A stretch of 64,000 nt of DNA, from assembly GCA_027451865.1 (NCBI GenBank), contig DAIDHW010000001.1, positions 999,329 through 1,063,328 of the forward strand. The letters are read 5' to 3'. This stretch comes from Leptolyngbyaceae cyanobacterium clean351 (GTDB taxonomy: Bacteria > Cyanobacteriota > Cyanobacteriia > DAIDHW01). Numbering within the stretch: the stretch's first letter is position 1; every line of letters starts with the position of its first letter. Both the position numbers and the translations under genes were made by a program. Shown here one piece after another: positions 8,589 to 17,693 of this stretch. A model generated the notes under the pieces. It ran no database searches. It had not been told where the DNA came from and worked only from the letters and a program-made list of their open reading frames with translations.

Positions 8589-10045
8589 GATCCGGTCCTC
8601 AGGGAGGTAGGGGGTACAGGTGGCAAGTTGGGACAGTAAAACTGCAGTTTGCGCAGCTGGGGCACATTCAGGGAAATAAACAGGAAGGTGCGGCTGCAGG
8701 TGTAGGCGGTGAACAGGCTTACCAAAACCCCCAAGGCCAGGGTGAGGGCAAACCCCCGCACTAACCCAGCCCCCAACCAAAACAGGGCCGCGCAGGAAAT
8801 CAAGGTGGTGACATGGCTATCCAGAATGCTGGAGAAGGCCCGGTGAAAACCATTATCCACGGAGCGATATAGGGTCTTGCCGGCCCGTAGCTCCTCCCGG
8901 GTGCGCTCAAAGATCAGCACGTTGGCGTCCACTGCCATACCAATGCTGAGGATAAACCCGGCAATCCCAGGCAGGGTTAAGGTCACCCCCAACAGGTCAA
9001 AGCTGGCATAGGTGAGCAGGGTGTAGATCAAAAGACAAAGGTCAGCGATCGCCCCGGGTAGCCGGTAGTAGACCACCATAAATACCAGCACTAGGGCTAG
9101 GCCCCCGGCACCAGCATAAATGCTGCGTTGGATGCTATCTCGACCTAGGGTAGCGCCGACGGTGCGGTTCTCGACGATTTTCACTGGGTTAGGTAGGGCT
9201 CCTCCCTTCAGCTGGATGGCTAGGTCCGTAGCCTGCTGGGCAGTAAACCTACCGGTGATCACGGCGTTACCACCGGTAATCCCGTTGGCGGCAAACTCAG
9301 GCCCAACGGTAGGGGAGCTAATAAGTTGGTCATCAAGGAATATGCCGATGGAGCGGCCCGTACCGGCTAACTCCTTAGTCAGGGAGGCGAATAGGGCTGC
9401 CCCCTGGGAATTAAACTTCAGGCCGACGTTCCAGTTATTGGCTGAGCCAGTGGGGACTGCGTAGGCATCTTGGAGGTCCTTACCCGTTAGGCCGACGCTG
9501 GTGAACTGGTCGAGGATCGCTTGGCGAGTGGCTTGGATTTTCTTGAGGTTCTCCTGGATCGCCTGCTGGTTGGCCGCTAAGGCCGCCTGGTCATGGGGAT
9601 CGTTGTTGAGGGCTTGGGCTTGGGCGTTGAGCTGGGCTTGCTGGGCTAGGTACTGCTGCAAGACGGTGGCTTCCACCCCCAAACTGGCGGTGGAGTCAGG
9701 TTTTTGGGCTCTGAATTCCAACTGGGCCGTACCCCCCAAGACCCGCTCCGCCTGTTGGGGGTCGTTAACCCCGGGTAACTGGACTAGAATCTGGTCGTGG
9801 CCGGCGGTTTGGACTAGGGCTTCCGATACCCCTAAACCGTTCACCCGCCCCTCGAGGACCCGCCGGACCGCCTCTAGGTCACGGGCGCTGATGGGCTGGT
9901 TATTGGGGCCGGGTAGGACTTGGATAGTCAACTGGGACCCACCCCGCAGGTCTAAGCCCAGGTGGATTGGTAACTTAATCACTACCCCTAGGGAGGCAAT
10001 CAGTAGCACCAAGAGCAGGCCCAGAATCGCGCGGTGTTTTTGCAT
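8585..10045 (-). CDS. secD: Protein translocase subunit SecD
   Basis: A 486-residue SecD. An N-terminal membrane helix precedes the signature LGLDLRGGSQLTIQV, followed by a large external domain. The C-terminal multi-pass region has GAGGLALVLVFMVVYYRLPG and SIGMAVDANVLIFERTREELR. An insert of about 70 residues rich in Gln and Ala (about residues 120-175) in the external domain looks low-complexity and helical. It is followed by secF with a 4-base overlap and lies 18 bp downstream of pdhB. Confidence 0.96.
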   Translation of the reverse strand: MQKHRAILGLLLVLLIASLGVVIKLPIHLGLDLRGGSQLTIQVLPGPNNQPISARDLEAVRRVLEGRVNGLGVSEALVQTAGHDQILVQLPGVNDPQQAERVLGGTAQLEFRAQKPDSTASLGVEATVLQQYLAQQAQLNAQAQALNNDPHDQAALAANQQAIQENLKKIQATRQAILDQFTSVGLTGKDLQDAYAVPTGSANNWNVGLKFNSQGAALFASLTKELAGTGRSIGIFLDDQLISSPTVGPEFAANGITGGNAVITGRFTAQQATDLAIQLKGGALPNPVKIVENRTVGATLGRDSIQRSIYAGAGGLALVLVFMVVYYRLPGAIADLCLLIYTLLTYASFDLLGVTLTLPGIAGFILSIGMAVDANVLIFERTREELRAGKTLYRSVDNGFHRAFSSILDSHVTTLISCAALFWLGAGLVRGFALTLALGVLVSLFTAYTCSRTFLFISLNVPQLRKLQFYCPNLPPVPPTSLRTGS

Positions 10046-10063
10046 GGTGTTAAGAGGGGAGAG

Positions 10064-11047
10064 CTAGACCTGGAGGGCAACCGTTTTTTCCACCGCCTCA
10101 ACAATCTGGAGTGGTTGCACAATAGTGAGGTTTTCTAAGCTGCCGTTGTAGGGGGTGGGAATATCAGCGGAGGAGAGTCGCAGGACCGGCGCATCTAGCT
10201 GGTCAAAGTAGTTGTCGTTGATGCTAGCCACAATCTCAGCGCCAATCCCGCCAGTCTTCATGCACTCCTCAACCACGATTACCCGGTGGGTCTTGGTGAT
10301 GGAGGGGCCGATGGTTTGCCAGTCCAGGGGTTTGAGGGAAATTAGGTCAATCACCTCCGGGTCAAACCCCCGCCCCTCGAGGGTCTTCACCGCCTGGAGG
10401 ACGTGGTGACGCATGCGGGAGTAGGTAAGGATAGTGACGTCTTGGCCGGGGCGCACGACCTCCGCTCGGTCTAGGGGCAGGACGTACTCAGCCTCCGGCA
10501 AGGACTCCTTTAGGTTGTAGAGCAGGACGTGCTCAAAAAACAGCACTGGGTTATCGTCCCGGATTGCCGCCTTGAGGAGACCCTTAGCGTTATAGGGAGT
10601 GGAGCAGGCGACAATTTTTAGGCCGGGGACAGCTTGAAAGTAGGCCTCCAATCGCTGGGAGTGTTCTGCTCCTAGCTGCCGGCCTACCCCCCCGGGCCCC
10701 CGGATCACCAGGGGGATCTTAAAGTTGCCCCCGGAGGTGTAGCGCAGCATGCCGGCGTTATTGGATATCTGGTTGAAGGCCAGCAGCAAAAACCCCATGT
10801 TCATGCCCTCAACGATGGGCCGTAGACCAGTCATGGCCGCCCCCACCGCCATGCCAGTAAAGCTGTTCTCAGCAATAGGGGTATCCAGCAGCCGCAGATC
10901 GCCGTACTTTTTGTACAGGTCCTTGGTGACTTTGTAGGAACCCCCGTAGTGACCTACGTCTTCACCGAGCACAAATACGGAGGGGTCCCGGGCCATCTCT
11001 TCATCGATGGCCTCCCGCAGGGCGTTAAAGAGGAGAGTTTCTGCCAT
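10064..11047 (-). CDS. pdhB: Pyruvate dehydrogenase E1 component, beta subunit
   Basis: A 327-residue E1 beta subunit. With the alpha subunit (not in the window) and thiamine diphosphate it decarboxylates pyruvate for the E2 acetyltransferase. Diagnostic stretches are [31 protein letters not shown] and [19 protein letters not shown]. They are followed by [18 protein letters not shown] and the C-terminal [16 protein letters not shown] chose ATG at 11047 ([10 protein letters not shown]), seven residues inside the longest frame, because it matches family N-termini. It heads the run with secD and secF, an arrangement I associate with cyanobacteria. Confidence 0.96.
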   Translation of the reverse strand: MAETLLFNALREAIDEEMARDPSVFVLGEDVGHYGGSYKVTKDLYKKYGDLRLLDTPIAENSFTGMAVGAAMTGLRPIVEGMNMGFLLLAFNQISNNAGMLRYTSGGNFKIPLVIRGPGGVGRQLGAEHSQRLEAYFQAVPGLKIVACSTPYNAKGLLKAAIRDDNPVLFFEHVLLYNLKESLPEAEYVLPLDRAEVVRPGQDVTILTYSRMRHHVLQAVKTLEGRGFDPEVIDLISLKPLDWQTIGPSITKTHRVIVVEECMKTGGIGAEIVASINDNYFDQLDAPVLRLSSADIPTPYNGSLENLTIVQPLQIVEAVEKTVALQV

Positions 11048-11138
11048 TGCCTCACATGGTGGCTGCAATAGCGATCATAGCCCACCAAGAGCCCTGCGGG
11101 ACCAGAGGGGGAGTTTTTCGGCCCGGTCCCCTAGGGCC

Positions 11139-12287
11139 CTAGTGATGGTGGTCCCCGGGATGGTGGTGGTCGTGATGGTCATGGTGGTGCTGGTGGGCTG
11201 GGGACCCCTGGGGGTTGACCGTCAAAGCCGGGGCCGCCAACAGGGCAGCGATCTGGGGGTCAGCCCAGGCTGCTGCCATGGTCAAGAACTCCGGATGGTC
11301 ATTGACACAGGGCATCTGGATGTAAGTGACCTGAGGATACCGCTGGCTGAGGGAGACGAGAATATGCTCCACGTCCAAGAGGGTTTCATGGTTCTCGGTG
11401 ACAAAGCCGATGGGCATAAACACCAAGGCTCGAGCCCCCAGCTCGATCAGATTCTGGGCGGCCTGGGTGACGTCAGGGGTCGTCCACTCGATTAGGGGGG
11501 TGTCGTGGTTGAGCCAACCGATGGAGATGAGCGGATAGCGATAGATCAGACGCTCGCGCACCTGGTCGTAGAGGGCTTGGCTTTCTTGGATACCGGAGGT
11601 AAACCCCTTAGCCTTGTGGGGGCAACCATGGTTCATCAGTACGATACCCACCTGGGACGGTAGATAGTTTTGGGCTAGGTTAGCGTGGATCTTCTCCTCC
11701 ACCAGATTGGCCAACAGGTCAATGTAGGTGGGTTGATTATAGAAGGAGGGGATGTAGCGCTGGCCCTTAAGCCAGTGGGCATCTCCAGAGGCAGTCTGGG
11801 CCAAGGCAGCATTTACCTGTTCCACGGCAATACCACTGGTAAAGATGGAGTCTACCACCAGCAGGGGATAGATAAGCAGCTTGTCAAACCCCTGGGCCTG
11901 AATCTGGGGCAAGACTTGGGCTGGCAGAAAAGGGGCACAAAAATTGAAAGCCTTAAAGACCTGCACCCGTTCTCCCCAGGTGGCCTGGAGGCGCTGTTCG
12001 ATGCCCGCTCGCTGACGCTCGAAGATGGTGTTGTGGGGGGAAACAAAGTGGTCGTGCTGATGACCCCACTCATGGCGGTCAAACATGGCCAGAACCCGTG
12101 CCAGGGGGGGATATACCCAGGTAGGCACCGGGGCAAACTTCGCCGTGAGAAGGTTGAGGGCCTGCTCGTTGTAGTTTGCAAAGTCCGCGTAACTTTCGAC
12201 TTCGCCGTAGCCCATCAACAGTACGGCTACCCGGTCTTGGCTAGCATGGGTAGCTGACAGCTCCAATTTCTCTGGTGTGGCAACCAC
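11139..12287 (-). CDS. Ferrochelatase-like protein with a His-rich C-terminal tail
   Basis: A 382-residue chelatase-fold protein. The two repeated halves show VAVLLMGYGEVESYADFAN and VGIVLMNHGCPHKAKGF. The region ALVFMPIGFVTENHETLLDVEH corresponds to the active-site Glu motif of ferrochelatases. It is not the usual cyanobacterial HemH, because the C-terminal chlorophyll-binding helix is missing. Instead the last 18 or so residues are almost all His and Asp (HQHHHDHHDHHHPGDHHH), a likely metal-binding or storage tail. The substrate (haem, sirohaem or cobalt tetrapyrrole) is uncertain. It starts at GTG. Confidence 0.65.
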   Translation of the reverse strand: MVATPEKLELSATHASQDRVAVLLMGYGEVESYADFANYNEQALNLLTAKFAPVPTWVYPPLARVLAMFDRHEWGHQHDHFVSPHNTIFERQRAGIEQRLQATWGERVQVFKAFNFCAPFLPAQVLPQIQAQGFDKLLIYPLLVVDSIFTSGIAVEQVNAALAQTASGDAHWLKGQRYIPSFYNQPTYIDLLANLVEEKIHANLAQNYLPSQVGIVLMNHGCPHKAKGFTSGIQESQALYDQVRERLIYRYPLISIGWLNHDTPLIEWTTPDVTQAAQNLIELGARALVFMPIGFVTENHETLLDVEHILVSLSQRYPQVTYIQMPCVNDHPEFLTMAAAWADPQIAALLAAPALTVNPQGSPAHQHHHDHHDHHHPGDHHH

Positions 12288-12337
12288 GGATTTCTCCCGA
12301 CGTCAAAATAGGTAGGCATCCTTAGGGTAACATCCCC

Positions 12338-12892
12338 CTAGGGGGGATGGGGAGGCTCAAACCGGGCCCCCGTATGGCCAGTGACTACCCATAACAGGGC
12401 CCGGGCACCGTCACGCCAAACCTTCAGCACCGACTCTGGAGCGCGTTGGCAGGGAACCACTATCGGTTCCAGGCTAATCCCGTGGCTGCCGAAGACAATG
12501 TCACCCACCAGCTCGGCCCGGGGCATATGGTCCGAGGAGGTGACCAGATACACCCGGGTGATGCCGAGGCGGTGGAAAGTGTTTACCAAAGTCGTGAAGT
12601 TAGTGACGGTGTCGACGGCCCGATAGTCCAGGTGCAGCCGAGACATGCTGATGTCTTCCCGGGCAAATACCCAGTCCTCGTAGCCAGGGCTAGAACCGGA
12701 GGAAACCCAAATCGGGAGCCCCGGATGGATCCGGGCAAAAGCGGCAGCGAATTGCTCTCGATGGGGGTCTCCCCCGAGAACCAGGAGCGCTTGGGGAGGG
12801 GGTGGGGCTTGCCGGGGGCGGCAGGCCGCCACTAGGGTAATAATCAAGAGCAGCAGGGCACTGGTTTGCCACCACCTGAAGCTGGATCGCAT
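12338..12892 (-). CDS. YdcF family protein (DUF218)
   Basis: A 184-residue protein. After MRSSFRWWQ it has a hydrophobic segment ending in VAACRPR, which resembles a lipoprotein or membrane-anchor signal. The rest shows the DUF218 core: ALLVLGGDPHREQFAAAF, then IWVSSGSSPGYED and VDTVTNFTTLVNTFHRLGI, then VYLVTSSDHMPRAELVG. SanA/ElyC/YdcF relatives act in the cell envelope. The start at 12892 was preferred because the longer frame extends into the divergent wecB gene. The two genes share a 37-bp intergenic space that must contain both promoters. Confidence 0.75.
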   Translation of the reverse strand: MRSSFRWWQTSALLLLIITLVAACRPRQAPPPPQALLVLGGDPHREQFAAAFARIHPGLPIWVSSGSSPGYEDWVFAREDISMSRLHLDYRAVDTVTNFTTLVNTFHRLGITRVYLVTSSDHMPRAELVGDIVFGSHGISLEPIVVPCQRAPESVLKVWRDGARALLWVVTGHTGARFEPPHPP

Positions 12893-12929
12893 TAGTTTTT
12901 GTTTGGGAATTTCACCCTCTACCCCCCCC

Positions 12930-14057
12930 ATGTTACAAGCACCGATCAAAGTTTGCGTCACCTTGGGCACCCGGCCGGAGGCTATTAAGCTCGCACCGGT
13001 AATTCGACTGCTGCGCGAATCTGCCTACTTTCAAGCTCAGGTGGTGCTCACCGGCCAACACCGGGAAATGGTAGACGAGTTGATGAAGCTATTTGAAATT
13101 GTCCCCGACCACAATCTGCAAATTATGCAGACTCAACAGTCCTTGACAGATATTACCTGCCGCAGTCTCCAGGGTCTGGAGGGAATTTTTCGCCAACTGC
13201 AGCCTCAGCTAGTACTTGTCCAGGGAGACACTACTACCGCCTTTGCCGCGGCCCTAGCTGCCTTCTACCAGCAAATTCCGGTCGGTCACGTGGAAGCTGG
13301 TCTGCGCACGGACGATCTATTTAATCCCTATCCAGAGGAAGCCAACCGCCGCCTAATTTCCCAAATTGCCCAGCTACACTTCGCCCCGACGGCCCAAGCC
13401 GTCGAAAACCTAGACCGTTCTGGGGTTAGGGTAGGCGTCCATCAAACCGGCAACACGGTGATTGACGCCCTCCTCCAGGTGGCTAGCCGTCAACCCACCT
13501 GCGTAGTCCCGGGGCTAGACTGGCAAAAGCACCAAGTCCTCTTGACTACGGTCCATCGCCGGGAGAACTGGGGTGAGCCCCTAGGGGCGATCGCCGGGGC
13601 CCTCCTAGAGGTACTCCATACCTCTCCCCGGGTGGCGATTCTTTTGCCCCTGCATCCTAACCCCCAAGTCCGCGGGCCCCTGCGGGCTCATCTGGCCGAC
13701 CATCCCCGGGCTTTTCTAGTAGAACCGCTAGACTATCCCCAGCTGGTAGCAGCCATGCAGCACTGTACCCTAGTCCTGACAGATTCTGGGGGACTCCAGG
13801 AGGAAGCCCCTAGCTTTGGCAAGCCAGTACTAGTGCTGCGGCAGACCACGGAACGACCGGAAGCGGTAGCAGCGGGTACAGCGAGACTAGTAGGTACCGA
13901 GCCGAGTCAAATCGTCACTGCAGTCCACCAACTGCTGACCGAGCCCGATACCTATCAGCGCATGGCCACTGCCACCAATCCCTTTGGGGATGGCCAGGCT
14001 GCCCAGCGGATTCTAGCCATTCTTGAGAATTACTTTCTGTGCGTTTCTCCCTCCTAG
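12930..14057 (+). CDS. wecB: UDP-N-acetylglucosamine 2-epimerase (non-hydrolysing)
   Basis: A 375-residue epimerase converting UDP-GlcNAc to UDP-ManNAc for surface polysaccharide. Visible family stretches are TLGTRPEAIKLAPVI near the N-terminus, TGQHREMVDELM, VQGDTTTAFAAALAAF and GHVEAGLRTDD. Further on are FNPYPEEANRRL, VHRRENWGEPL and the nucleotide-binding LTDSGGLQEEAPSFGKPVLVLR. ATG at 12930 (MLQAPIKV) fits family N-termini. The final 19 bp overlap the next gene. Confidence 0.95.
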   Translation: MLQAPIKVCVTLGTRPEAIKLAPVIRLLRESAYFQAQVVLTGQHREMVDELMKLFEIVPDHNLQIMQTQQSLTDITCRSLQGLEGIFRQLQPQLVLVQGDTTTAFAAALAAFYQQIPVGHVEAGLRTDDLFNPYPEEANRRLISQIAQLHFAPTAQAVENLDRSGVRVGVHQTGNTVIDALLQVASRQPTCVVPGLDWQKHQVLLTTVHRRENWGEPLGAIAGALLEVLHTSPRVAILLPLHPNPQVRGPLRAHLADHPRAFLVEPLDYPQLVAAMQHCTLVLTDSGGLQEEAPSFGKPVLVLRQTTERPEAVAAGTARLVGTEPSQIVTAVHQLLTEPDTYQRMATATNPFGDGQAAQRILAILENYFLCVSPS

Positions 14058-14776
14058 ACCGCTTCCAGGGGGCCTTGGTGGGGGCAGGCCTAGGGCATGG
14101 GGCAGGCTTTAGGACCCTGATGGAAAACTGGTCTGGGGCAGGGGAGCTGTCGGCGAGGCGGGAAGAACCATGGATCCTAGAGGCAGTCATCCCTTTAAGC
14201 CTCTTTCACCACGAAGACTGGGGGCGCCTAGGACAGGCAGTGACAGAGCAACTGGAGCCCACTCACCCCCACTTGCTCGGCAGCGCCCAAGCTTTAGCTT
14301 TTACTTTCCACTTGATCCTGACGGAGCGGTTTAGTCCCGTTGACCTGTGGACTAGGCTACCGGCCATCCTCAATCCTCCGGGGTGGTGGGAAACCCTGCT
14401 GACTTGTCAGACCGCTAGCCTTGAAGCTACCCTAACCCACCTGAGGGCCCTGGGCTTGTCCCCGGGCGACCGGGTCACCGCTCTGGGCTTGTACTGTTTC
14501 CTCTGCACGCCCAATCATCCCCCCCTAGCCCTGGGGCGGGCCCGGCAGACGGGAGAACAGAGCGAAGTTACTGTCACATTGACGGGGGCTTTGGGGGGGG
14601 CCTACAATGGAGGCCTGAGTCTCCCCGGTTGGTATCTAGAGACAAACTTACCCCTCAAAAGAGCGGCGGCAAATCTCCTAGCCCACTGGGCTGGGGTTTA
14701 CCACTTGCCCTGTCGGGAAGTTTATCCCAAGCTGGGGGTGTCAGCGCCGGGGCTGATGCGTCCGGGGTCTGGTTAG
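14039..14776 (+). CDS. ADP-ribosylglycohydrolase-like protein
   Basis: A 245-residue protein starting at GTG inside the end of wecB. The N-terminal FQGALVGAGLGHGAGF and C-terminal GALGGAYNGGLSLPGWY resemble the first and last conserved blocks of ADP-ribosylglycohydrolases. The Asp residues that bind the two metals in active members are not evident, so it may be a degenerate cyanobacterial branch. Family assignment is tentative. Overlap with wecB and the tight spacing to the following HD gene suggest one transcript. Confidence 0.5.
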   Translation: MRFSLLDRFQGALVGAGLGHGAGFRTLMENWSGAGELSARREEPWILEAVIPLSLFHHEDWGRLGQAVTEQLEPTHPHLLGSAQALAFTFHLILTERFSPVDLWTRLPAILNPPGWWETLLTCQTASLEATLTHLRALGLSPGDRVTALGLYCFLCTPNHPPLALGRARQTGEQSEVTVTLTGALGGAYNGGLSLPGWYLETNLPLKRAAANLLAHWAGVYHLPCREVYPKLGVSAPGLMRPGSG

Positions 14777-14834
14777 TGTTTGCCTCCCAGAATTTTTTGC
14801 AGACTCCCGTTGAGGCCATAACTGTGGTCCATCC

Positions 14835-17171
14835 ATGAAGAACAAGTCTTGGGGGGAAAGGTTCCTGGCCTGGTGCCCACCGGGTTATCGACCCCAATTC
14901 CTGACTAATCCCCCCTGGTGCTCCCCTAACACCGGCCTGAGGCACTTGAAAAGAAGGGCTTCCTCTCCTTTCTTGATGTTACTGGCAGTGGTTAGTTTGA
15001 CCGCCACCATTGGTCACAGGTTCTACAACGAACCGAGGTTGGCCGTGGGTACCCAGGCTCCAGAAACCATCGTCGCCCCTCGCAGTGCGGATATCATCAA
15101 CCTCCAGGCTACGGCGGTCCAGAAGCAACTAGCGCGTTCCACTTCCGGGGCAGTCTATACCCTTGACCCCCAGGCGAATCACCAGGCTATGCAGTTGCTC
15201 ACCGAGGCTTTCAATGAAGCCGACGCCGCCCGCGCCCAGGCGGGTCCTTTACCCTACGTAGACGTAGGTATTCTGGCTACGGCAGTGCAGATCAACCTGC
15301 GTCAACTACCCCCTGCCCAGTGGCGGGCTTTCCAGGCGGCCTTTACCCCTAGCTCACCCCTAGTCCTCCCCCCCCCGGTGCAGCCGGCGGTAGAGGAACT
15401 GAAAGCTTACCAAATCCAGGTGTCTCCCAGCCAGTTTCAAGCCACCCTCGCCGCCATCACCAAGGCCCACAGTAATTATCAGGCGGCTCGGACGAGTCTG
15501 CCGGCCTCCCTAGCCCCTGGCTTTCTAGACCTGTCGGTACAGGAGTGGAACTCCACCCAAGCCCGACTGACCCAAATTACCCGGGAGATGCTTGCCCAGG
15601 GGATTTTCCCGCGGTTAGTAGAGGGACTGACTGCCCAGGCCATTGCTGTGCGCCTCCAAGACGCTAACTTGCCCCCCGCAGCCAGACCCTGGGCTCAAGG
15701 GGTGCTCCTCCAGGTCCTGCAGCCCAACCTAATTGAGGATGTGAACCAGACCCAGGCCCGGGCCCAAGCCCAGGCCGACGCAGTCACCCCAGTGCGGATC
15801 GTAGTGGTGAAGGGAGAGGTGATCGTCCATCGCTCCCAGGTGATCACCCCCACCACTTTCACCATCCTTGACCACTTCAACTTGACCCAAAGGGGGGTGA
15901 ACTGGTTAGGCCTGGGGGGTTTGGGGCTGTTGGTAAGCCTAGGGATGGGCATATTTTGGTTAGTCCAGCGGCGGGAGCGGCGGCAGTTGCGGCGGCGGGA
16001 CCAGGTTTTGATCCTGGGTTTGTGTTTGAGTGCTCCCCTGTTGCCCGTGTTTGGAGTTGCCACCACCAGCCTGCCTCTGGTGGGGATGCTGATGGGCAGC
16101 TTTTTCAGTCCAGCTCTGGCGGTGACGGTAATACTCCTAATGGCCATGGCCATGCCAGTTGGCCTCAACTTAACCCTGAACACCCTCTTGGCCACTGCTG
16201 CCGGGGGTGTAGTCGGCGGGCTCTTAGCCGGGCGCATGCGCTCCCGTGAGGAGATTACCCTGTTGGGGGTAGCTATCGGGGTGGTTCAGGGACTTGTCTA
16301 TCTACTGCTGGGGGGGAGTGGAGGACCGTGGTACCTAGTACTAGGAACCGGCGGTCTGTACGGGGTACTAGGCTTCGGCTGGAGTATTGTGGCCCTAGGG
16401 GTGAGCCCTTCCCTAGAGCACCTGTTTGATTTGATCACCCCCATCCGGCTAGCGGAGTTAGCTAACCCCAATCGCCCGCTCTTGAAGCGTCTGGCCACTG
16501 AGGCGCCCGGTACCTTTCAGCACACCATGCTAGTAGCTACCCTGGCGGAGGCGGCGGCCCGGACCCTAGGCTGCAATGTTGAGCTGGTGCGTACAGGGAC
16601 CTTGTACCATGACATTGGTAAGATGCACGACCCCCAGGGATTTATTGAAAACCAGATGGGAGGAGTGAACAAACATGACCTGATTGCTGACCCCTGGGAA
16701 AGTGCCCAAATCATCAAGAAGCACGTCACCGAGGGGCTAGTGATGGCCCGTCAGTATCGCCTCCCCAGGGCGATCCAGGCCTTTATCCCCGAGCACCAGG
16801 GCAGTATGGCGATCGTCTACTTCTACCATCAAGCGCTGCAGAAGGCTAAGGAAAATCCCCAACTGCAGGTGCACAAGGCGGACTTTTGCTACGATGGGCC
16901 GATCCCCCAGTCGCGGGAAACGGGCCTAGTGATGCTGGCGGACTCCTGTGAGGCGGCTCTGCGCTCCCTGAAGGATGCTACCCCAGAGATGGCTCTAGCT
17001 ATGCTCCAGAAAATCCTCAAGACTCGCTGGCAGGACGGGCAACTGCAGGACTCCGGCCTACTGTGGGAGGAGATGCCGCAAATCGCCGACACCTTCGTAC
17101 GGGTCTGGCAACAGTTCCACCACCAACGGATCGCCTACCCCAAACATCCGGTGGTTCAGGAGCGGGCGTAG
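14835..17171 (+). CDS. 7TM-HD phosphohydrolase, PgpH-type c-di-AMP phosphodiesterase
   Basis: A 778-residue protein. A first membrane segment (about residues 42-62) is followed by an external 7TMR-HDED domain with many Gln and Ala residues. Then comes a block of seven hydrophobic segments (about 360-525). The cytoplasmic HD domain carries HTMLVATLAEAAA and TLYHDIGKMHDPQGF (metal-binding His-Asp near residue 594), then PEHQGSMAIVYFYH and MLADSCEAALRS. PgpH relatives hydrolyse cyclic di-AMP. That activity is inferred from domain order. Length and architecture are normal. Confidence 0.88.
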   Translation: MKNKSWGERFLAWCPPGYRPQFLTNPPWCSPNTGLRHLKRRASSPFLMLLAVVSLTATIGHRFYNEPRLAVGTQAPETIVAPRSADIINLQATAVQKQLARSTSGAVYTLDPQANHQAMQLLTEAFNEADAARAQAGPLPYVDVGILATAVQINLRQLPPAQWRAFQAAFTPSSPLVLPPPVQPAVEELKAYQIQVSPSQFQATLAAITKAHSNYQAARTSLPASLAPGFLDLSVQEWNSTQARLTQITREMLAQGIFPRLVEGLTAQAIAVRLQDANLPPAARPWAQGVLLQVLQPNLIEDVNQTQARAQAQADAVTPVRIVVVKGEVIVHRSQVITPTTFTILDHFNLTQRGVNWLGLGGLGLLVSLGMGIFWLVQRRERRQLRRRDQVLILGLCLSAPLLPVFGVATTSLPLVGMLMGSFFSPALAVTVILLMAMAMPVGLNLTLNTLLATAAGGVVGGLLAGRMRSREEITLLGVAIGVVQGLVYLLLGGSGGPWYLVLGTGGLYGVLGFGWSIVALGVSPSLEHLFDLITPIRLAELANPNRPLLKRLATEAPGTFQHTMLVATLAEAAARTLGCNVELVRTGTLYHDIGKMHDPQGFIENQMGGVNKHDLIADPWESAQIIKKHVTEGLVMARQYRLPRAIQAFIPEHQGSMAIVYFYHQALQKAKENPQLQVHKADFCYDGPIPQSRETGLVMLADSCEAALRSLKDATPEMALAMLQKILKTRWQDGQLQDSGLLWEEMPQIADTFVRVWQQFHHQRIAYPKHPVVQERA

Positions 17172-17569
17172 GTGTCCATGGCCCGGTTACACAGGTCGTC
17201 GGCCGCCCGGTTCTGGGCCCGGGGTACCCACTCTAGGGAGTAGGACTCGAATTTACCTAGGAGTTCTAGGGCCTGATCTCGTAACTCCTGCAGGTGTCTG
17301 TGGTTACATTTCCATTCCCGGGCCAGTTGTTTGACCACCAGCTGACTGTCACCACGCAACACTACCCGCCCTACCCCTTGCTCGAGGGCTTTTTCTAAGC
17401 CCAGGATCGCCCCCGTATATTCAGCCACATTGTTAGTGGCGTGGGGCAGAACCCGACTTACCTGGTGGTGAGTGCCGTCGGGGGCGATGAGCACCGCCCC
17501 CCCTGCTGCTAAACCCGGATTTCCCCGGGATCCGCCATCAAATTCGACTACTGCTGTTGCTGCTGTCAT
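17156..17569 (-). CDS. Ribonuclease HI-like protein
   Basis: A 137-residue RNase H fold protein. The four acidic catalytic positions can be traced: Asp in EFDGGSRGNPG, Glu in NNVAEYTGA, Asp in LRGDSQLVV, and Asp in RAADDLCN. This is the short RNase HI-like family that lacks the basic protrusion of E. coli RNase HI. It would cleave RNA in RNA-DNA hybrids. The stop overlaps the convergent PgpH-like gene by 16 bp. Confidence 0.85.
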   Translation of the reverse strand: MTAATAVVEFDGGSRGNPGLAAGGAVLIAPDGTHHQVSRVLPHATNNVAEYTGAILGLEKALEQGVGRVVLRGDSQLVVKQLAREWKCNHRHLQELRDQALELLGKFESYSLEWVPRAQNRAADDLCNRAMDTYARS

Positions 17570-17693
17570 ACCCGGTCCCGTTTAGGCTAGATTAGGTGGG
17601 CGTGCCCTCCACCCCTCATACCCGATCCTAGCACTGCCGGTTTGATAGTCTCTGGGCGGTCATGGCTAGGAATAGTCTTATCTTCTCCCTATC

